Positions 1 to 7,977 of a stretch of 11,070 nt of DNA are shown piece after piece; positions within the stretch are counted from its first letter, which is position 1, and each line of letters starts with the position of its first letter. Source of the stretch: an uncultured Actinomyces sp. Its GTDB lineage: Bacteria > Actinomycetota > Actinomycetes > Actinomycetales > Actinomycetaceae. A model generated the notes under the pieces. The model did not search any database. It saw only the letters and a program-made list of their open reading frames with translations, and had not been told where the DNA came from. The position numbers and the translations under genes are program-made. The stretch lies in contig CALIEP010000014.1 in assembly GCA_938022345.1 (NCBI GenBank), positions 1 to 11,070 on the forward strand, read 5' to 3'.

Positions 1-1198
1 TCTGAGGAGCGCTCACGCATGCATTCTTAACCTGCTCATCCGTGGTCATGCGGCGCATTGCTCCTGTACGTTCCAAGCCCTGTCGCAAACCATGAGGACC
101 GATGTCATGGTATGAAAGCAAAAGACGTGCAACACGGGGATCATCAAGCGTAGTTTGCTTCCGTTTGAGGTACTCGCGGATCAAACGGTATTTAATCGCG
201 AAATCGAGTTCGTGATCAATTCCGGACCAGTCTTGGCTGCGGAGTGCATGAATCCCCCGTTGCCACAGATCGATAATCGCGTGGGTTGTAGGTTCTAAGG
301 AGTCCGAGGTGCGTTCGATCTTCAACACATCGATGACGCGCTGCAAAATGCGCTCTTGGATCTCAACAGCACTTAAATCTGGTCCGCTGACCATAGCGAT
401 CTTGGTCTGTCCGGAAAGATCATGATTGATCTGACGGATTGCCATCATTGGATCAGCAAGTTCCAAATCTTTAAGGTCCATTCCCTCCTCAACGGCATCA
501 AGGACCAAAGCGGTCATGCCGACCTTGAGGAAAGTGGTTGCCTCACAAACATTTGTATCGCCGCTAATGACATGAAGACGCCGGTACTGACCCGCATCAG
601 CTAGTGGCTCATCGCGAGTGTTAATAATCGGCCGCGTACGCGTTGTCGCAGAGGAGACGGCTTCCCACATCTGTTCCGCTCGTTGGGAGAAGCAGTAATG
701 AAGTTGAGTCCCCTGCCTGCGTAGATGTCCCGCACCGACAAGGATCAGGCGCGTGACAAAGAATGCGACGAGTCCGTCCGCAACTTGTCGGAAATCTCGA
801 CGACGATGCAGAAGATAGTTTTCATGGCAACCAAAACTATTGCCCGCTGAATCAACGTTATTTCGAAAAAGGTAAATTTCTTCGGGATCCGGCAGCTGAC
901 TAAGCGAGCTACGCGCTGCATCATTAAGCTGATTCAGCAGCTCATCACCGCAACGATGCTGTGCGAGAAGGTCAAGAAGAGTGTCGCACTCCGCAGTTGC
1001 ATATTCGGGGTGTGCGCCAACATCAAGATAGAGTCGCCCACCGTTGCGCAGATACAGGTTAGGAGCCCGACCACCCTGTGCGAAGGGCACGAAAAGCAGG
1101 TGCGCAGCAGCATCGGCATCGTGAGTCGCACGAGCACCAGAACGTGTCGCGCAGGTTAGCCCATACTCTGTTTCGATACCGATGACCCGTCGCTTCAC
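1..1198 (-). CDS. pafA: Pup--protein ligase PafA (3' end cut off by the window edge)
   Basis: This is the ATP-dependent ligase that joins the C-terminal glutamate of deamidated Pup to substrate lysines. About 399 codons are visible, read by hand on the reverse strand with no internal stop. The family runs to roughly 450-480 residues, so some 50 C-terminal residues lie outside. The protein opens MKRRVIGIETEYGLTC, with the ATP/Mg-binding Glu9 and Glu11. Next come NGGRLYLDVGAHPEYATAEC, with Asp59 as the expected catalytic base, then FRNNVDSAGNSFGCHENYL, PIINTRDEP and RRLHVISGDTN. It lacks the long insert seen in Dop near the N-terminus, which separates ligase from deamidase. The start is GTG at 1198, one base after the pup stop, with GGGAGG at 1212-1207 and an 8-base spacer. 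It is the last visible gene of the Pup operon. Identity is essentially certain from these motifs and the neighbours. Confidence 0.96.
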   Translation of the reverse strand, partial: MKRRVIGIETEYGLTCATRSGARATHDADAAAHLLFVPFAQGGRAPNLYLRNGGRLYLDVGAHPEYATAECDTLLDLLAQHRCGDELLNQLNDAARSSLSQLPDPEEIYLFRNNVDSAGNSFGCHENYLLHRRRDFRQVADGLVAFFVTRLILVGAGHLRRQGTQLHYCFSQRAEQMWEAVSSATTRTRPIINTRDEPLADAGQYRRLHVISGDTNVCEATTFLKVGMTALVLDAVEEGMDLKDLELADPMMAIRQINHDLSGQTKIAMVSGPDLSAVEIQERILQRVIDVLKIERTSDSLEPTTHAIIDLWQRGIHALRSQDWSGIDHELDFAIKYRLIREYLKRKQTTLDDPRVARLLLSYHDIGPHGLRQGLERTGAMRRMTTDEQVKNACVSAPQ

Positions 1199-1199
1199 C

Positions 1200-1385
1200 T
1201 CACTGGCCTCCCTTTTGGACAAAGCCCTGGACGAAAGATTCAGCATTCGTTTCTAGGACGGTATCAATCTGATCAAGAAGCTCGTCAAGAGAATCACTTT
1301 GGGAAGAAGCCTGAGCTTGTACCTGACCCGCAGCCTCGTCGTCCTCATGACCAGCGCCGCCGGCGAACAATTGCGAAAGACTCAT
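1200..1385 (-). CDS. pup: Prokaryotic ubiquitin-like protein Pup
   Basis: Pup is the small, intrinsically disordered tag attached to lysines of target proteins by PafA. The 61-residue product ends in FVQKGGQ. Because the final residue is Gln rather than Glu, Dop must first deamidate it. Residues 31-54 (SDSLDELLDQIDTVLETNAE onward) form the conserved helical part that binds the Mpa coiled coil. The N-terminal half is low in complexity and rich in Gly, Ala, Gln and acidic residues, and in the family this part enters the ATPase pore. Lys58 matches the conserved lysine of the tail. The ATG at 1385 lies two bases after the dop stop and is preceded by AGGAG at 1395-1391 with a 5-base spacer, so translation is probably coupled to dop. 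Normally prcB follows pup. Here pafA follows directly. Confidence 0.97.
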   Translation of the reverse strand: MSLSQLFAGGAGHEDDEAAGQVQAQASSQSDSLDELLDQIDTVLETNAESFVQGFVQKGGQ

Positions 1386-1387
1386 AT

Positions 1388-2950
1388 CTACTCCTGTTCT
1401 ACACGGATCAAAGTTCCGTGTTCAAGATCGGAAAGGACCGACGGATCAACACCGGCAGCCTCAACAATAGGACGCCTAATCATCTGATCGCCCTGCGCTT
1501 CACACAGCGATGTCCACGATGCAGCGATCAATCCTGGAAGATTTCTCACGGCATACCCACGCAAGTATGCACGAGTGTCTTCAGGGGCCCAATCTGCAGC
1601 ATGCTCAACTTCCTCGGGAGCGAACATCCGCTTCACGCGCCCGGCTCGATCAAGCGCAGCCACCAGCGAACGATCCTCACGCAAATCCGCCCACTGCAGA
1701 TCCATCGCAGCAAGTTTAGGGTCGTCCCACGTGGTTGACAGACGCTGGCGCTGACGGTCGAGGAGCTGATACTTCCCGACCCAATCAACCTCGGTGGCGA
1801 CGCTAAAAAGCTCCTCAGACATACGTGTAAGGACATCATCCCAGTACTTCAGGACACGTTCTTCGTCTGTGCTCAGTTCAATACCTGCCCGGCTGAATGT
1901 CTCGCAGACCAAATCGACATAAATCTTTTGAATGTCGAGGGCGCTTCGCGCACCTCCGGCAAGCCCAGCCTTGTAAGTCAGCGTCGGGTCATGGCTTATG
2001 TTCCAGGTTTCTTGAACCGGATCGTCCATCGCAAGAGCATCCCATTCCATCCCGAGGCCGGCCTCAATTGCTTTGAGCACTAAGCCGGTTGTTCCCAGGC
2101 GAAGATAGAGCGAGGAATCGAATTGGTTGGCATCTCCGCCGATCACGTGAAGGCGCCGGAAGTAGGCGGGGTTCGCATGAGCTTCGTCGCGAGTATTAAT
2201 AATCGGGCGGTTAAAGGTAGTCTCTAAGCCGACTTCATTTTCAACAAAGTCAGCTCGCTGCGAGATCTGAAAACCAGCAAATTCACTGCGCTGACCGATT
2301 CCGACGCGCCCTGCGCCACAAATAACCGGACGGGTGACGAAGAACGGGGTGAGGCCTCGGATGAGATCGTCAAGATCAATGCGACGGCTGATCTGATAGT
2401 TCTCGTGCGTACCGTAAGCCGCGCCCTTACCATCCGTGTTGTTCTTCACCAACACGATCTCATCTCCGCGCTCACGAGCTGCTGACATCATTCGTCGCGC
2501 AATGACTTCGCCGGCGCGATCCCACAGCGCAGCATCGCGTGCGCTGAGCGTTTCAGGCGCAGAATACTCTGGGTGAGCGTGATCAACGTAGAGCCGCGCA
2601 CCGTTTGTCAGCACAGATGACACCGCTGCAGGCAAATATCCGCTTGAGTGTCGAGGCAAGGGAAGCCTTTCGCTTCCACCTGAAGGAGCAAGATGGTAGG
2701 GGTCATCGGTCAGCATCGAAGGATCTGCAGCTGCACGAGAAAGTCTCATGCCACGCAGGTCATTCAAAGGATCTTCAGCTGTATAGTCCCAGCGAACGGG
2801 CTGGCTACCCTCCGTAGGGGTCCCACGGCGCGAGAGAGCCGAGTAGGCATCAACTATCCTGCAGGATAGGTCAACAGGATCAGCTCCAGGATTGCCGGGA
2901 GTATAAATACCGAATTCAGTCTCGGTACTCATCACCATATGAGAGCTCAT
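1388..2950 (-). CDS. dop: Pup deamidase/depupylase Dop
   Basis: Dop converts the C-terminal Gln of Pup to Glu and also removes Pup from tagged proteins. It is a paralogue of PafA with a carboxylate-amine ligase fold. The 520-residue product shows STETEFGIY (Glu10 and Glu12 at the nucleotide/Mg site), the Dop-specific loop beginning at WDYTAEDPLNDLRG (54-67), LTNGARLYVDHAHPEYSAPE (Asp123 as nucleophile), KNNTDGKGAAYGTHENY, GLETTFNRPIINTRDE, RRLHVIGGDANQ and a C-terminal DTRAYLRGY region. The ATG at 2950 overlaps the mpa stop as ATGA and has AAGGAGA at 2964-2958 with a 7-base spacer. An alternative ATG at codon 5 would fit the family's usual N-terminus equally well. The Dop loop appears about 22 residues longer than in mycobacterial and streptomycete Dop as I recall them (see findings). 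Confidence 0.96.
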   Translation of the reverse strand: MSSHMVMSTETEFGIYTPGNPGADPVDLSCRIVDAYSALSRRGTPTEGSQPVRWDYTAEDPLNDLRGMRLSRAAADPSMLTDDPYHLAPSGGSERLPLPRHSSGYLPAAVSSVLTNGARLYVDHAHPEYSAPETLSARDAALWDRAGEVIARRMMSAARERGDEIVLVKNNTDGKGAAYGTHENYQISRRIDLDDLIRGLTPFFVTRPVICGAGRVGIGQRSEFAGFQISQRADFVENEVGLETTFNRPIINTRDEAHANPAYFRRLHVIGGDANQFDSSLYLRLGTTGLVLKAIEAGLGMEWDALAMDDPVQETWNISHDPTLTYKAGLAGGARSALDIQKIYVDLVCETFSRAGIELSTDEERVLKYWDDVLTRMSEELFSVATEVDWVGKYQLLDRQRQRLSTTWDDPKLAAMDLQWADLREDRSLVAALDRAGRVKRMFAPEEVEHAADWAPEDTRAYLRGYAVRNLPGLIAASWTSLCEAQGDQMIRRPIVEAAGVDPSVLSDLEHGTLIRVEQE

Positions 2951-4461
2951 TGCCGGTTCTCCTTCAGCGGACGGATATCGGCGATATCTTGATCCAGGCC
3001 GATCGTGCGCGCCCAGTCCGCAGGAGCCTGTCGGGTCGCCAGTTCCATTGATTCGCGAATTTCATCGCCAAGGCCGCGAATCACGTGGTCGAGCGTCATC
3101 CCCTGAGTACCATTCTCGATTGCGTCAAGGATTGCGTATTTCTTCGCACGCTCCACAATTCCTGCGATCATGGCACCCGAAACGATATCGGCAAGATAGA
3201 TGGTGCGTTCCTGACCGGAATGACTGCGAACGGACAGCAAAGCCGAATTGCTATCGCGTCGATAAAGGCTGGCAACTGCCCGATCGATCATCTCTTCATG
3301 GCTCAACTGCTGCCCGTTTTGTGCAAGAGGTACAGAGCGGTCAAGATGCTTTCTGAAAATATCCTTCGCCGCACGTTCATCTGGGCGATCAATCCGGATA
3401 CGCACATCGAGTCTTCCGGGGCGAAGTACAGCAGGATCGATCATGTCAGCACGGTTTGAAGCACCAACAATCACTACGTTGTCAAGACTTTCAACACCGT
3501 CCATTTCAGCGAGCAGCTGAGGAACCACCATCGTTTCGACATCGGAGGAAATTCCTGTACCGCGTGTTCTGAAAAGAGCTTCCATCTCATCGAAGAAGAT
3601 CACGACTGGTACCTTCGATGAAGCCAATGCGCGAGCCCGAGCGAAAATTGCACGGATCTGTCGTTCTGTCTCACCAACGAACTTCGTGAGAAGTTCGGGC
3701 CCCTTAATTGAGAGGAAATAGCCTTCACCTGAAGAGCTAAAGTCCCGTAATGATCGTGCGAGTGCTTGGGCGATCAGCGTCTTACCGGAACCTGGAGGCC
3801 CATATAGCAAAATTCCCTTTGTCGGCCGCAAACCGTATTGCCGATATAGCTCGGGGTGACGCAGGGGAAGTTCAATCGCCTGTCGAATTGTCTCAATCTG
3901 AGTGTCTAGTCCGCCGATGTCATCGAAAGTAACATCGGGAATTTCAGGAGTGAGAAGCTGCTCGACGTCCTGGCGAATAATACGTTCATAGGCAAAGGAC
4001 GTACGAGGGTCGACCAAGACGCTCTCCCCGGGGCGAAGAGTACCGTGGCGTAGCGGACCGGCAAGTTCAACAATGCGATGGCTTCCGGCCTCGGCAGAGA
4101 CGACGGCACGATCGACCCCAATAAGTTCCGCAACCTGTGCGAGCTCACCGGTTCGCGAATACTCGCCGATCCCAACAACAATCATCTTGTCGTCGATAAG
4201 AACCTGTTGCCCCGGTGAGATAGATGTGATGTCAAGGGAAGTATCTGCCGCAAGGCGCATGAGACGACCTGACACATAGACTTCAAGAACACGCGAAGAC
4301 GGCTGCGCGCGATGCAAAATCCCTAGGGTCAGCGGCGGTTGATTCAAATGCTTGAGTTGTTCCCTCAGGCGGAGAAGTTCTTGACGCGCCTGAGTGAGAG
4401 CCGCACTCAGATGGGCATTCTTCTGCTCAAGAATTGAGAGTGAAGCGTCACTGTTGGTCAT
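2947..4461 (-). CDS. arc: Pup-binding AAA+ ATPase Mpa/ARC
   Basis: This is a hexameric ring ATPase that recognises Pup through an N-terminal coiled coil and unfolds pupylated proteins. It is called Mpa in mycobacteria and ARC elsewhere. The 504-residue product has a heptad-rich coiled coil at about 11-40, two OB-like segments at about 42-160, then one AAA+ module. That module shows Walker A GPPGSGKT (221-228), pore loop KFVGE (260-264), Walker B VVIFFDE (286-292) and the LRPGRLD arginine-finger region (346-352). The protein ends ADIRPLKENRQ, without the linker and Gly-Gln-Tyr-Leu tail that opens the 20S gate in mycobacteria. ATG 4461 is chosen over GTG 4464 because AAGGG at 4473-4469 is 7 bases from it. 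The start lies inside the end of trmI (14-base overlap), and the stop overlaps the dop start. Confidence 0.95.
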   Translation of the reverse strand: MTNSDASLSILEQKNAHLSAALTQARQELLRLREQLKHLNQPPLTLGILHRAQPSSRVLEVYVSGRLMRLAADTSLDITSISPGQQVLIDDKMIVVGIGEYSRTGELAQVAELIGVDRAVVSAEAGSHRIVELAGPLRHGTLRPGESVLVDPRTSFAYERIIRQDVEQLLTPEIPDVTFDDIGGLDTQIETIRQAIELPLRHPELYRQYGLRPTKGILLYGPPGSGKTLIAQALARSLRDFSSSGEGYFLSIKGPELLTKFVGETERQIRAIFARARALASSKVPVVIFFDEMEALFRTRGTGISSDVETMVVPQLLAEMDGVESLDNVVIVGASNRADMIDPAVLRPGRLDVRIRIDRPDERAAKDIFRKHLDRSVPLAQNGQQLSHEEMIDRAVASLYRRDSNSALLSVRSHSGQERTIYLADIVSGAMIAGIVERAKKYAILDAIENGTQGMTLDHVIRGLGDEIRESMELATRQAPADWARTIGLDQDIADIRPLKENRQ

Positions 4462-5482
4462 CACTACGCCCTTCTACCCACGCCCGTGCTTTAGCGTCAA
4501 GGTCCCTTTTGACCTTACGGATTTTCTTCTCCGAGCTGACGCGAAGGCCGACTTTCTGCTCGCTCCACTCATCTTCACTATTCCACGCTCCTTCGAGGCC
4601 TTCAGCCGCTTTGGCTGGACGAGTTGAGCGTTCCTGAGGAGTGGTCTGCGGAGCAAGACGCCTGGCAATCATCAAGAATCCAGTATGCGCAACCATTCGA
4701 TGCTCGGGTCGAACAGCCAAACCATCGACGTGCCATTCACGCGAAAGCGTCTCCCAGGCGATGGGATCGGTAAAGTTCTGAGAGGAACGAAGATCTTCGA
4801 TCAATCGGGACATCTGAGTCACGGTCGCAATGTAACAGCACAGAACACCGCCGGGAACAAGCGCATGTGCAACCGCATCCAAGTTCTCCCAGGGTGCGAG
4901 CATATCGAGGACTACGCGATCAACGCTCGATTCAGGCATGGCATTGAGTTCATCTGCCAGATCATTGACCCGAAGATCCCACGCTGGATGTGGAGCGCCA
5001 AACCACAGCTCAACGTTATCGCGCGCAATCTGTGCGAATTCTTCGCGTCTTTCGACAGAAATCAGCGTGCCGCGCTCCCCCACTGCGTCCAAAAGAGCCA
5101 TCGATAAAGCACCCGACCCAGCACCGGCCTCGACAACTACTGCGCCGGGGAAAATATCCGCGTAGTGAACGATCGTCCCTGCATCTTTCGGGTAAACGAC
5201 TGCAGCGCCCCTGGGCATTGACATGACATAGTCAACTTGAAGCGGGCGCAGAATTTGGAACTGACGTCCCTCTTCAGTAGTGATGACCTGGCCATCAGGG
5301 CAACCGATTAGATCATCGTGATCGATAAAGCCACGATTGGATTGAAAACGACCACCAGAAACCAAAATAACGGTGTGCAAGCGGCCCTTTGGGTCGCGAA
5401 TTTGGACGCGCTCTCCTTCTCGGAGAGGACCACGGTGACGTTCTTGGCCAAGGCCCTGGGCTTCATGTTCATGTGTGCTCAT
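4448..5482 (-). CDS. trmI: tRNA (adenine-58-N1)-methyltransferase TrmI
   Basis: This enzyme methylates N1 of adenosine 58 in the T loop of tRNA using S-adenosylmethionine, and works as a homotetramer. The 344-residue product has an N-terminal beta-rich domain (about 20-85), then a class I methyltransferase domain. The SAM-binding loop VVEAGAGSGALSMALL lies at 116-131, the acidic loop end ISVERREEFA at 141-150, and LDMLAPWE at 192-199, where Asp193 is the expected catalytic residue. HRMVAHTGFLMIARR (261-275) is a conserved closing strand. A highly charged tail of about 65 residues (VSSEKKIRKVKRDL near the end) follows the catalytic domain and is longer than in mycobacterial TrmI. It is the first gene of the Pup operon, as in many actinobacteria. 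The ATG at 5482 has no clear ribosome binding site but lies 8 bases from a TAGTGT box, which suggests a leaderless start. Confidence 0.93.
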   Translation of the reverse strand: MSTHEHEAQGLGQERHRGPLREGERVQIRDPKGRLHTVILVSGGRFQSNRGFIDHDDLIGCPDGQVITTEEGRQFQILRPLQVDYVMSMPRGAAVVYPKDAGTIVHYADIFPGAVVVEAGAGSGALSMALLDAVGERGTLISVERREEFAQIARDNVELWFGAPHPAWDLRVNDLADELNAMPESSVDRVVLDMLAPWENLDAVAHALVPGGVLCCYIATVTQMSRLIEDLRSSQNFTDPIAWETLSREWHVDGLAVRPEHRMVAHTGFLMIARRLAPQTTPQERSTRPAKAAEGLEGAWNSEDEWSEQKVGLRVSSEKKIRKVKRDLDAKARAWVEGRSDDQQ

Positions 5483-5489
5483 CGCCTCT

Positions 5490-5495
5490 ACACTA
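5490..5495 (-). promoter_or_regulatory. Putative -10 box of the trmI-mpa-dop-pup-pafA operon
   Basis: TAGTGT on the minus strand fits the actinobacterial TAnnnT pattern. Its last T is 8 bases from the A of the trmI ATG, so transcription would begin at or one base before the start codon. No convincing -35 element was found. Inferred from pattern and spacing only. Confidence 0.4.
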
Positions 5496-5551
5496 CCGCG
5501 GTGTGTGGAAGAACTGCCTGTTTAAACCCCGCGTGAAAAGGTGGAACTGGT

Positions 5552-5557
5552 TACGGT
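5552..5557 (+). promoter_or_regulatory. Putative -10 box of the RecB-family gene
   Basis: TACGGT (TAnnnT) ends 7 bases before the A of the ATG at 5564, which would place the transcription start on the start codon (leaderless). The divergent intergenic region 5483-5563 is only 81 bases and also holds the trmI box. No clear -35 element was seen. Low-specificity motif. Confidence 0.35.
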
Positions 5558-5563
5558 AGATGC

Positions 5564-6409
5564 ATGAGGAATTCACTCCCAAGCCGGCCTGCACTTTCTG
5601 CAAGTCGCACTAAATAGTACCAACGCTGCCCGCTGCAGTTTCGCCTGCATGTCGTCGACCGCATTAAAGAACCGCCAACGCAAGCAACACTTCTTGGGAC
5701 AACAGTTCACGCCACCTTGGAAAACCTCTATGCCCTCCCACGGGAAGACCGCAATGAAACACTCGCTCTCGAGCTTTTACGTACCGAATGGGAAAAGACT
5801 CGTGCAGCTGACCCGAGTGTCATGAATGTATTTACAGACCATGCAGACTTCGTACGCTGGCACGAGCGAATGTACTCGATGATCAGTAATTATTTTGCGA
5901 TCGAAGATCCCCAAGCACTAGAGCCACTGTCTACCGAAGCTCTTGTCGAGGCAACGACTTCGCAAGGAGTCAACCTCCTTGGTTACATCGACCGCGTCGA
6001 CCAAGCACCCAACGGAGCTCTGAGGGTGATCGACTACAAGACCGGGAAGGCTCCTTCCCCGCGTTTTCAAGAGGAAGCACTGTTTCAAATGCGCTTTTAC
6101 GCGCTCCTGCTTTCCCTCACAAAGCGTCTGCCAAAGCGTACACAGCTGGTTTATCTTGCTTCTCAGAAGGTGCTGACCTTTGATCCTGATTCCGCTGATA
6201 TTTCCCACTTCAGCGAAGAACTGAGCCGGACCTGGGAATCGATGAGAAGGGACGCACTGCAGGGCTATTTCGCTCCTCGACGCAACCCGCTATGCAATTG
6301 GTGTGGAGTACGCACGATGTGTCCGCTCTTTGACGGGACAACACCCGAGATTCCAACCAGCGGCCTGGAACGTTTGCTGGCAATGGGCCCGCAGCAATCC
6401 GATCAGTAA
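5564..6409 (+). pseudogene. RecB-family (PD-(D/E)XK) exonuclease with an in-frame TAG at codon 18
   Basis: The frame from ATG 5564 encodes 281 positions, of which codon 18 (5615-5617) is TAG. Family features lie on both sides of it. Before it is PALSASRTK, the usual N-terminal LSPSR-type motif. After it come YQRCPLQF (Cys22), LGTTVHATLENLY (His49), GYIDRVD (Asp143), VIDYKTGKA (Asp157 and Lys159), FQMRFYALL (Gln175) and CNWCGVRTMC (Cys244, Cys247, Cys253). Cys22 with the last three cysteines would hold a 4Fe-4S cluster, as in AddB and Cas4. Restart at the next in-frame start codon (TTG 5717) would lose Cys22 and His49, so the shortened 230-residue product is unlikely to be an active nuclease. 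The rest of the frame is undamaged, so the stop is recent, read through, or a sequencing error. A RecB-like gene also neighbours trmI in mycobacteria. Substrate unknown. Confidence 0.8.
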
Positions 6410-7086
6410 GCGCGAACGAAGTTCGGTCGCTGCCCTTCCATAATCGACTCAATCACACTTTCACTGAGGTCACTGAGCTCTCGAATATAGGGAAAATCAG
6501 CGGCGAACTCTTCAGGTGCCGCCCCCTTGATCGCGACGGCTACTCCGCCGCTGGCAGAAGCGGCTTCAAGACCGACCGGAGAATCCTCGACAATCATGCA
6601 GCGCCGGATATCAACTCCAAGAAGCTCCGCTGCCTTAAGGTAGCCCTCTGGTGAAGGTTTTCCTTCCGAGACGTCATCTCCGTAAATTGCATTCGTAAAA
6701 CCGGGTGTCGCAGGTACATGCTCAAGGACCCTGGATGCTACTCGCCGTCGCGTCGCTGTAACGACCGCTGTCGGAATTGAGTGCTCATGGCACCAACCTA
6801 GGAGTTCAACAAGCCCGTCTTTCCAGGGCAATCCAGCGTCCAGGCGATCGATCACTCCCTGTTCAACACGATCGGCAACCACAGCCTCGTCAAGAGGATT
6901 GCGGGCAAATGAACGCAAAATTGCCACCATCCGCGGCAAAGTAGACCCCAACATCTTTTGACGCATCTGTGGGGTCATCTGTGTCCCCATCTCGGCAAGC
7001 ACCTGTCCTTCCGCTCCCTCCCACAGGGGCTCGGTATCGACGATCGTGCCATCCATATCGAAGAGAATTGCCTCAGGCAGAGTCAT
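6403..7086 (-). CDS. HAD-superfamily hydrolase (beta-phosphoglucomutase/phosphatase-like)
   Basis: This is a soluble phosphohydrolase of the haloacid dehalogenase superfamily, subfamily with an alpha-helical cap inserted after motif I. The 227-residue product shows all four motifs: FDMDGT (Asp10 nucleophile, Asp12 acid/base), VVTATRR (Thr110), GKPSPEGY (Lys143) and VEDSPVGLEAA (Glu167 and Asp168, Mg binding). The DTEPLW segment after motif I resembles the beta-phosphoglucomutase and sugar-phosphatase group. The substrate cannot be told from sequence, because this family is promiscuous. ATG 7086 follows the uppP stop by 26 bases on the same strand, so the two are probably cotranscribed. AAGGA lies about 11 bases upstream, a rather long spacer, and an in-frame TGA just upstream excludes an earlier start. 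The 3' end overlaps the convergent RecB-family gene by 7 bases. Confidence 0.9.
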   Translation of the reverse strand: MTLPEAILFDMDGTIVDTEPLWEGAEGQVLAEMGTQMTPQMRQKMLGSTLPRMVAILRSFARNPLDEAVVADRVEQGVIDRLDAGLPWKDGLVELLGWCHEHSIPTAVVTATRRRVASRVLEHVPATPGFTNAIYGDDVSEGKPSPEGYLKAAELLGVDIRRCMIVEDSPVGLEAASASGGVAVAIKGAAPEEFAADFPYIRELSDLSESVIESIMEGQRPNFVRAY

Positions 7087-7112
7087 ACTTTCGTACGTCC
7101 TTCACACAAGAA

Positions 7113-7970
7113 TCAGGCAGCGGGAGTTGTTCCCAAGGGGGAAAGCAAACCGCTTAACAGACCAAGAGCTACAAGAATACCAATTGCGATTCGGTACCAA
7201 ACGAAGGGCGCATAGGACTGAGTCGAAATAATCTTCAGGAACCACAAGATCACAACAATGCCGACCACGAAGGCAATGATTGTTGCCGCGATTGTCGGGC
7301 CAACAGCAATGGTGTCACTGCCGGTCACAACCTTCGCCACCTTGTAGAGCCCTGAAGCCCACACGGCCGGCATTGCCAGAAGGAAGGAATAGCGGGCTGC
7401 AGCTTCACGGGTGTAGCCCAAGAAACGTCCCATGGTAATCGTTCCACCCGAACGAGAGACACCTGGGATGAGGGCCATTGCCTGCGCGATGCCGTACAGA
7501 AGTGCATCCTTCCACGTCATCGATTTCAGGTCGCGCTCTTGAGGAGCATAGCGATCAACAAAGCCCAAAAGTAGGCCGAAAACAATCAGCATCGCCGAAG
7601 TGATCCACAGGTTACGCAAGCCCGTATCGATCGCATCTTGGAAAAGAAGGCCCAGAATACAAATCGGAAGCGAACCGACAATAATCATCCATCCCATTCG
7701 CGCGTCTGGATCACTTGAGGGCACTCGATTTTCCTTTGCGCCCAGCGGCAAAGAACGGAACCATGCACTGAGAATACGGACAATGTCCTTCCAGAAGACA
7801 ATGACAACCGCGAGCTCGGTACCGATTTGCGTAATTGCGGTGAAAGCAGCACCCGGATCGGTTGAGCCCGTAAGCTCACCAACGATGCGAATATGCGCGG
7901 AGGACGAAACGGGAAGGAACTCCGTCAGGCCCTGAACAAGTCCAAGGATGATTGCATCAAGCCAGTTCAT
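7113..7970 (-). CDS. uppP: Undecaprenyl-diphosphate phosphatase UppP (BacA)
   Basis: This integral membrane enzyme removes the beta-phosphate from undecaprenyl diphosphate to recycle the lipid carrier for peptidoglycan synthesis. It is associated with bacitracin resistance. The 285-residue length is typical. The two signature motifs are present: [17 protein letters not shown] (13-29, with Glu17, Ser22-24 and His26) and [17 protein letters not shown] (169-185, with Arg173). Hydrophobic segments are visible near 41-60, 94-112, 121-139, 156-170, 190-212, 221-245 and 257-276, consistent with a polytopic membrane protein. ATG 7970 has no good ribosome binding site (GGGG only 2 bases away), but a TAGAGT box lies 8 bases upstream. 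The gene is divergent from the aldo/keto-reductase-like gene and precedes the HAD gene in a likely two-gene operon. Confidence 0.95.
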   Translation of the reverse strand: MNWLDAIILGLVQGLTEFLPVSSSAHIRIVGELTGSTDPGAAFTAITQIGTELAVVIVFWKDIVRILSAWFRSLPLGAKENRVPSSDPDARMGWMIIVGSLPICILGLLFQDAIDTGLRNLWITSAMLIVFGLLLGFVDRYAPQERDLKSMTWKDALLYGIAQAMALIPGVSRSGGTITMGRFLGYTREAAARYSFLLAMPAVWASGLYKVAKVVTGSDTIAVGPTIAATIIAFVVGIVVILWFLKIISTQSYAPFVWYRIAIGILVALGLLSGLLSPLGTTPAA

Positions 7971-7977
7971 ATCCCCA

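Noticed and set aside
934..1159. Overlapping 67-codon frames on both strands near the pafA start
   Set aside because: Both are shadows of pafA, which reads continuously through this region with its catalytic motifs.
3085..3459. 124-codon open frame on the plus strand inside mpa
   Set aside because: It is antisense to the AAA+ domain coding sequence and has no recognisable product.
4685..5107. 140-codon open frame on the plus strand inside trmI
   Set aside because: It is fully antisense to trmI, whose protein carries all family motifs. No recognisable domain or ribosome binding site supports it.
5560..5613. Alternative short frame from ATG 5560, or a frameshift explanation for the interrupted nuclease gene
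   Set aside because: The 5560 frame ends after 17 codons and its product does not resemble the family. The 5564 frame matches the family on both sides of the TAG, so a point change explains it better than a frameshift.
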